From JBIQLO01 sp044464175 (GTDB lineage: Bacteria; Planctomycetota; Phycisphaerae; Tepidisphaerales; Tepidisphaeraceae), in assembly GCA_044464175.1 (NCBI GenBank), contig JBIQLO010000176.1, positions 1 through 8,476 of the forward strand: a DNA stretch of 8,476 bases, read 5' to 3'. Below are positions 5,452 to 8,476 of this stretch, piece by piece. Both the position numbers and the translations under genes were made by a program. The stretch's first letter is position 1. Each line of letters opens with the position of its first letter. The notes beneath the pieces are model-generated. The model did not search any database, was not told the DNA's origin, and saw nothing but the letters and a program-made list of their open reading frames with translations.

Positions 5452-6303
5452 ATGGACGAGCCGTTGGGACTCATCGCGGGCGAGGGGGTCTTTCCGCTGT
5501 TGGTTGCGCGTGGCGCGCGGGCGGCGGGGCGCAAGGTCGTCTGCGTGGGGCTGGCCGGCAACGCCTGGAGCGAATTGCGCCAGGAATGCGACCGCTTCGA
5601 CTGGGCCGGCATCACCCGCATGAGCCGCTGGATCCGCCTGCTCAAGGCCGCCGGCTGCCGCGAGGCGATCATGGTCGGGCGCGTGCGCAAAAGCCGGATG
5701 TACGAGCCGTTCGCGCTGGTCCGTTACCTGCCCGATTTCCGCACGGCGCGCCTCTGGTTTCAGACTGTGCGCCTCGACAAACGCCCGCAGGCGTTTCTGC
5801 AGGCGCTGGTCGGCGAACTGGGGGCTGAAGGGATTACCGTGGTTGACTCCACCCAATATTGCAAAGAACACCTGGCCACCGCCGGGGTCATGACCCGCCG
5901 CAGCCCCACCGACAAACAGTGGGAGGACATCCGCTTCGGCTGGGAACGCTGTTCGACCATCAGCCGCCTGGACATCGGCCAGTCCATCGCCGTCTATCAT
6001 CACGAGGTCATCGCGGTCGAAGCCCTGGAAGGGACCAACGCCATGATCGAGCGGGCCGGGCAACTGTGCCGCACCGGCGGCTGGACCCTCATCAAGGTCT
6101 CCAACACGCATCAGGACATGCGCGTCGATGTGCCGGCCATCGGCACCACCACCATCGAAAAGCTCCACGCCGCCGGCGCCGCCTGCATGGTCCTGGAGGC
6201 GGGGAAAACCATCATGCTGGAAAAGCCCAAGGTGCTGGAGCTGGCCGACCGATACAAAATCGCGGTGGTGGGGCGGGAGGAATCCATGGAAAACGGAAAA
6301 TGA
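5452..6303 (+). CDS. lpxI: UDP-2,3-diacylglucosamine diphosphatase LpxI
   Basis: LpxI hydrolyses UDP-2,3-diacylglucosamine to 2,3-diacylglucosamine-1-phosphate (lipid X) and UMP, the fourth step of lipid A synthesis, in place of LpxH. The 283 residues match the family. The N-terminal domain opens with PLGLIAGEGVFPLLVARGA (4-22) and includes AIMVGRVRK (72-80). The C-terminal catalytic domain carries EGTNAMIERAG (193-203) and QDMRVDVPAIG (221-231), which holds the conserved acidic residues, followed by VLEAGKTIMLEK (247-258). The start at 5452 is chosen because PLGLIAGEG is the canonical N-terminus; an in-frame ATG at 5380 would add 24 unrelated residues. No Shine-Dalgarno sequence is visible. 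The last residues (MENGK) come from a palindromic repeat that covers the 3' end. It is first in a plus-strand group with a membrane-protein gene and nth. Confidence 0.93.
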   Translation: MDEPLGLIAGEGVFPLLVARGARAAGRKVVCVGLAGNAWSELRQECDRFDWAGITRMSRWIRLLKAAGCREAIMVGRVRKSRMYEPFALVRYLPDFRTARLWFQTVRLDKRPQAFLQALVGELGAEGITVVDSTQYCKEHLATAGVMTRRSPTDKQWEDIRFGWERCSTISRLDIGQSIAVYHHEVIAVEALEGTNAMIERAGQLCRTGGWTLIKVSNTHQDMRVDVPAIGTTTIEKLHAAGAACMVLEAGKTIMLEKPKVLELADRYKIAVVGREESMENGK

Positions 6304-6357
6304 ATGAGGGAAAACGGCCGGCGGCCGCTTTTCCATTTCCCTTTTTCCATTTACCAT
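6286..6357. repeat. Long imperfect palindrome at the 3' end of lpxI
   Basis: The left arm 6286-6319 pairs with the right arm 6323-6357 across the 3-nt centre GGC. About 26 of 34 positions are complementary, with a single bulged base (C6328). The innermost pairs, CGGCC with GGCCG, and the flanking GGAAAA/TTTTCC are perfect. The arms are built of repeated 'ATGGAAAA'-like units. The element contains the last six codons and stop of lpxI and ends 6 nt before the next start codon. As RNA it would form a large stem between the two genes. There is no T-run immediately after it, so it is not a clear terminator. Confidence 0.65.
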
Positions 6358-6363
6358 CCCTCT

Positions 6364-6996
6364 ATGGCGCTCTTTCAGTTCGTGCAGATTGTCTACTGGC
6401 TGGCGCTGGCGACCTGGTTCGGCGGGGTGCTCTTCATCGCCCTCGCCGCCCAGAGCATCTTCAAGACCGTGCGCCAGAATAACCCGATCCTGCCGGAGGT
6501 ATTGAGCGTGAACCTGGAAGGCCAGCACGCCACGCTGCTGGCCGGCTCGATCGTCAGCAACCTGCTGGTGCAACTGGGGAAAATGGAGCTGGTCTGCGGC
6601 ATCGCCCTGGTGGCGACCCTGATCGCCCAGGCATTTCTCATTGATTTAAGCGACCGCAATGGCACCGCCACGATCCTGCGGGTGCTCCTGCTGGCCGGGG
6701 CGCTGGGGGCGTCGGCCTGGCACCGCTGGGTGATCTGGCCCCGGATCATGCGGCACCGGCGGGACTACATCGACCACGCCGATGAGCCGGAGGTCGCCAA
6801 CCCCGCCAAGGAGCAGTTCGACCGCGAGCATCGCCGCAGCGTCGCCCTGCTGCAGGTGGTGTTGTTCCTGCTGTTGGGCATGATCCTGTTCAGCGCCAAC
6901 ATCTCGCCGCGCGCGACCGGCGGCTGGCCACACCCTGTTTCACCGGAGCATTCCCTTGGGCGCACGCCTGTCCCGCACAACCCGCACTTCGGATGA
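6364..6996 (+). CDS. DUF4149-type integral membrane protein
   Basis: A 210-residue protein of unknown function with four likely membrane helices, at about residues 8-30, 58-92 (including the gap around LGK), 103-122 and 158-180. The N-terminal LALATWFGGVLFIALAAQSIF (13-33), a pattern of the form 'W.GG..F..', and the overall layout match the DUF4149 family. A charged, probably cytoplasmic segment (126-158) precedes the last helix. I start at 6364 because homology-like sequence begins at MALFQF. The frame also has an ATG at 6304, adding 20 residues encoded by the palindrome; neither start has a convincing Shine-Dalgarno sequence. The C-terminal tail (181-210) is proline- and histidine-rich, and its last 13 codons overlap nth. 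It lies 60 nt after lpxI and is probably co-transcribed. A role in the envelope would fit the neighbour but is only a guess. Confidence 0.75.
   Translation: MALFQFVQIVYWLALATWFGGVLFIALAAQSIFKTVRQNNPILPEVLSVNLEGQHATLLAGSIVSNLLVQLGKMELVCGIALVATLIAQAFLIDLSDRNGTATILRVLLLAGALGASAWHRWVIWPRIMRHRRDYIDHADEPEVANPAKEQFDREHRRSVALLQVVLFLLLGMILFSANISPRATGGWPHPVSPEHSLGRTPVPHNPHFG
6945..6948 (+). promoter_or_regulatory. Shine-Dalgarno sequence supporting a TTG start for nth
   Basis: GGAG lies 7 nt upstream of the TTG at 6956, inside the preceding gene. No in-frame ATG occurs near the expected N-terminus of nth, and the other candidate, GTG at 7025, lacks a comparable site. Confidence 0.6.
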
Positions 6997-7660
6997 GACC
7001 CGCTGGGCCCGGCGCGCCAGCCGTGTGACGGCCATTCTACCCCTGCTCAAGCGGCTCTATCCCGACGCCCGCTGCAGCCTGGACTACGCCACGCCGCTGG
7101 AGTTGCTGGTGGCGACGATCCTCTCGGCCCAGTGCACAGACCAGCGCGTCAACATCGTCACCAAAACGCTGTTCGCGAAATACCGCTCGGCCCGGGACTA
7201 CGCCCAGGCCAATCCCGCGGAACTGGAGAAGGACATCCAGTCCACCGGCTTTTATCGCAACAAGGCCAGGAACATCCAGGCCATGGCCCGCTCGCTGATC
7301 GAGCGGCATGGTGGAGAAGTGCCCGACACGATGGAAGCGCTGACCGCGCTGGCCGGGGTGGGTCGAAAGACCGCCAACGTGATCCTGGGCAACGCCTTCG
7401 GCAAGAATGTCGGCGTCACCGTCGATACGCACGTCACCCGCCTGGCCAACCGGCTGGATTTGACCGACCACGCCGGCGATGCGATGAAGATCGAACGGGA
7501 CCTGATGCGCATCGTGCCGCAAAAGGAATGGACGCTCTGGTCTCACCTCCTGATCCATCACGGGCGCAGCCTCTGCACCGCCCGCAATCCCAAATGCGCC
7601 CAGTGCCCCCTCCTGCCGCATTGCCCCACCGGTCAGGCCCTTCTGAAGCACAACAGCTAA
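6956..7660 (+). CDS. nth: Endonuclease III (DNA glycosylase/AP lyase)
   Basis: Nth removes oxidised pyrimidines from DNA and nicks the abasic site in base-excision repair. The 234 residues exceed E. coli Nth (211) because of a longer N-terminus. The helix-hairpin-helix LAGVGRKTANVIL (132-144) contains catalytic Lys138, and VDTHVTRLANRL (156-167) contains the catalytic Asp157. The [4Fe-4S] cluster is the full C-X6-C-X2-C-X5-C set at Cys207, Cys214, Cys217 and Cys223. LSAQCTDQRVN (56-66) is also typical. The hairpin has Ala133 where LPGVGRKTA is common. I chose the TTG start at 6956 for its GGAG sequence; a GTG at 7025 would give 211 residues. The gene overlaps the membrane-protein gene by 41 nt, implying translational coupling. 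Confidence 0.95.
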   Translation: MGARLSRTTRTSDETRWARRASRVTAILPLLKRLYPDARCSLDYATPLELLVATILSAQCTDQRVNIVTKTLFAKYRSARDYAQANPAELEKDIQSTGFYRNKARNIQAMARSLIERHGGEVPDTMEALTALAGVGRKTANVILGNAFGKNVGVTVDTHVTRLANRLDLTDHAGDAMKIERDLMRIVPQKEWTLWSHLLIHHGRSLCTARNPKCAQCPLLPHCPTGQALLKHNS

Positions 7661-7691
7661 AAAGAAAAGGGCCCGCCACGAAGGCGGGCCC
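7658..7691 (-). terminator. Intrinsic terminator of the minus-strand pseudopilin-like gene
   Basis: GGGCCCGCC (7669-7677) and GGCGGGCCC (7683-7691) form a perfect 9-bp GC-rich stem with a 5-nt loop. On the minus strand the stem is followed by TTTTCTTTTT, a good U-tract. On the plus strand it is followed by GAGTCGTTG, so it should end nth transcripts poorly. The U-tract overlaps the nth stop codon (7658-7660). Confidence 0.85.
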
Positions 7692-7719
7692 GAGTCGTTG
7701 AATGGAGAAGATCCCGGAT

Positions 7720-8476
7720 TTAGGGGGTGATTACCGGCAGCAGAACGCTGTCGTTCAGATCGTAGGGATCGCCTGTGGAAGTCGTCGCCGGGCTACCTTT
7801 GTCATCAACCGTGGCAGAGGTGCGGAACGTATAGATGTTGTCGCGCTGAGCGCCGACAAAGGGGTTGCTGGTCCACTCGACGTGGCCGTCTCCGTACAGC
7901 ACGTTCTGGCCATCGCGGCCATGGTTGGGGCTGTTGCCGCCGCGCATCTGGGCGCCGGAGGAGGCGGTGGTGATGGCGCCGTTGGCCGCCGCGCCGGTGC
8001 CGGCGCCGGTCGTGTTGTTGCCGGGGTTGGCGTCAGCGGCGACCGCGAACTCAGGGCTCAGCGAGCTGTTCATCTTGTACCCGCTGCTGATGGCAGTGGT
8101 GTCCGGATACGGATTGGCGTAGCTGTAGCTGAGATTCTTCTGGTACGAGGGGCCGTTGGCCACCGCGGTGCCGTTGTAGAAATTGGTGTAGTACTGCACC
8201 GTCTCACCGGAGACAGGCACCCACTTCTCAGCATTGGAGCTGGGGCAGGTGAAGACCTCGGTCCCGATCTCCTGCGTCCGAAGGACCAGGTAGATCGCGG
8301 CGGACACGTCGTTGACGGAGACGTTGCCTTTGGCCCCGGCGACGTTGAACGGATCGGCGGCCACATTGGGGACGCCCGTGGCGCCGGTGAAGTTGTTCAC
8401 GGTGCCGGTCGTATCCGCCAGCGTCCGCGGGTAGGCTCCGTTGTTCTCGTTGGAGTACAGCAGGATCGCCTGGCCG
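7720..8476 (-). CDS. Pseudopilin-like DUF1559 / H-X9-DG protein, 3' part
   Basis: The C-terminal 251 residues of a protein whose start lies beyond the right edge; the frame is open through 8476. The GTG at 8400 is internal, because the preceding 25 codons (beginning GQAILLYSNENNGAYP) are family-like and continuous. Proteins of this kind begin with a type IV pilin-like methylation site and one helix, then a large surface domain; that N-terminus is not visible here. Visible marks are TCPSSNAEKW (76-85), SYSYANPY (116-123), a low-complexity Gly/Thr/Ala stretch (151-176), and NHGRDGQNVLYGDGHVEW (184-201) followed by RDNIYTF (211-217), the C-terminal signature. His185 and Asp196-Gly197 are ten residues apart rather than nine. 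The class is highly expanded in planctomycetes, with roles in secretion or surface assembly that remain poorly known. Its terminator is at 7658-7691. Confidence 0.85.
   Translation of the reverse strand, partial: GQAILLYSNENNGAYPRTLADTTGTVNNFTGATGVPNVAADPFNVAGAKGNVSVNDVSAAIYLVLRTQEIGTEVFTCPSSNAEKWVPVSGETVQYYTNFYNGTAVANGPSYQKNLSYSYANPYPDTTAISSGYKMNSSLSPEFAVAADANPGNNTTGAGTGAAANGAITTASSGAQMRGGNSPNHGRDGQNVLYGDGHVEWTSNPFVGAQRDNIYTFRTSATVDDKGSPATTSTGDPYDLNDSVLLPVITP

Noticed and set aside
5437..6573. 378-codon minus-strand open frame opposite lpxI and the next gene
   Set aside because: Low-complexity product rich in Gly, Ala, Asp and His, antisense to the clearly conserved lpxI, with no motif.
7720..8400. 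Complete gene starting at the GTG at 8400
   Set aside because: The same frame continues without a stop to the window edge with typical family residues, so the gene is partial and the GTG is internal.

Overview
The window looks like chromosomal DNA from a GC-rich, Gram-negative bacterium of the Planctomycetota, most likely the Phycisphaerae. Three things point there. The partial gene at the right edge is a prepilin-like protein of the DUF1559 / H-X9-DG type, a class strongly expanded in planctomycetes. The first gene belongs to the uncharacterised 'STGPRTPEGKARSS' family that is common in planctomycetes and acidobacteria. LpxI indicates lipid A synthesis, so an outer membrane. The taxonomy is inferred from gene content only.

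Layout. Bases 1-204 hold two near-identical 34-nt palindromes and then a small gene of unknown function (205-822, +). An intergenic stretch (823-1036) carries an exact 18-nt direct repeat and a good promoter for a stand-alone leuC (1037-2443, +), the large subunit of isopropylmalate isomerase. A strong bidirectional hairpin terminator (2462-2510) separates leuC from a convergent minus-strand cluster of three oxidoreductases. In transcription order these are an Old Yellow Enzyme family flavoenzyme (5257-4178), a short-chain dehydrogenase of the YghA/GSP39 type (4112-3213) and the flavodoxin-like quinone reductase WrbA (3147-2521). A 194-nt divergent intergenic region (5258-5451) then leads to a plus-strand group: lpxI (5452-6303), a DUF4149-type four-helix membrane protein (6364-6996) and nth, endonuclease III (6956-7660), which overlaps the membrane-protein gene by 41 nt. 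A minus-strand terminator (about 7658-7691) overlaps the nth stop codon and ends the pseudopilin-like gene, which runs in from beyond the right edge (8476-7720).

How the genes fit together. The minus-strand trio looks like a redox or electrophile detoxification unit: ene-reductase, NAD(P)-dependent dehydrogenase and two-electron quinone reductase. The plus-strand group mixes outer-membrane lipid A synthesis, an unknown membrane protein and base-excision repair. leuC serves leucine synthesis, and its partner leuD is not in the window.

Most of the content is ordinary housekeeping, and I see no defence system, CRISPR array, integrase or other clear new multi-gene system. The points most worth a second look are non-coding: the paired REP-like palindromes beside the STGPRTPEGK-family gene, the two apparently leaderless divergent promoters (one bracketed by a perfect inverted repeat), and a 34-bp imperfect palindrome that forms the 3' end of lpxI.
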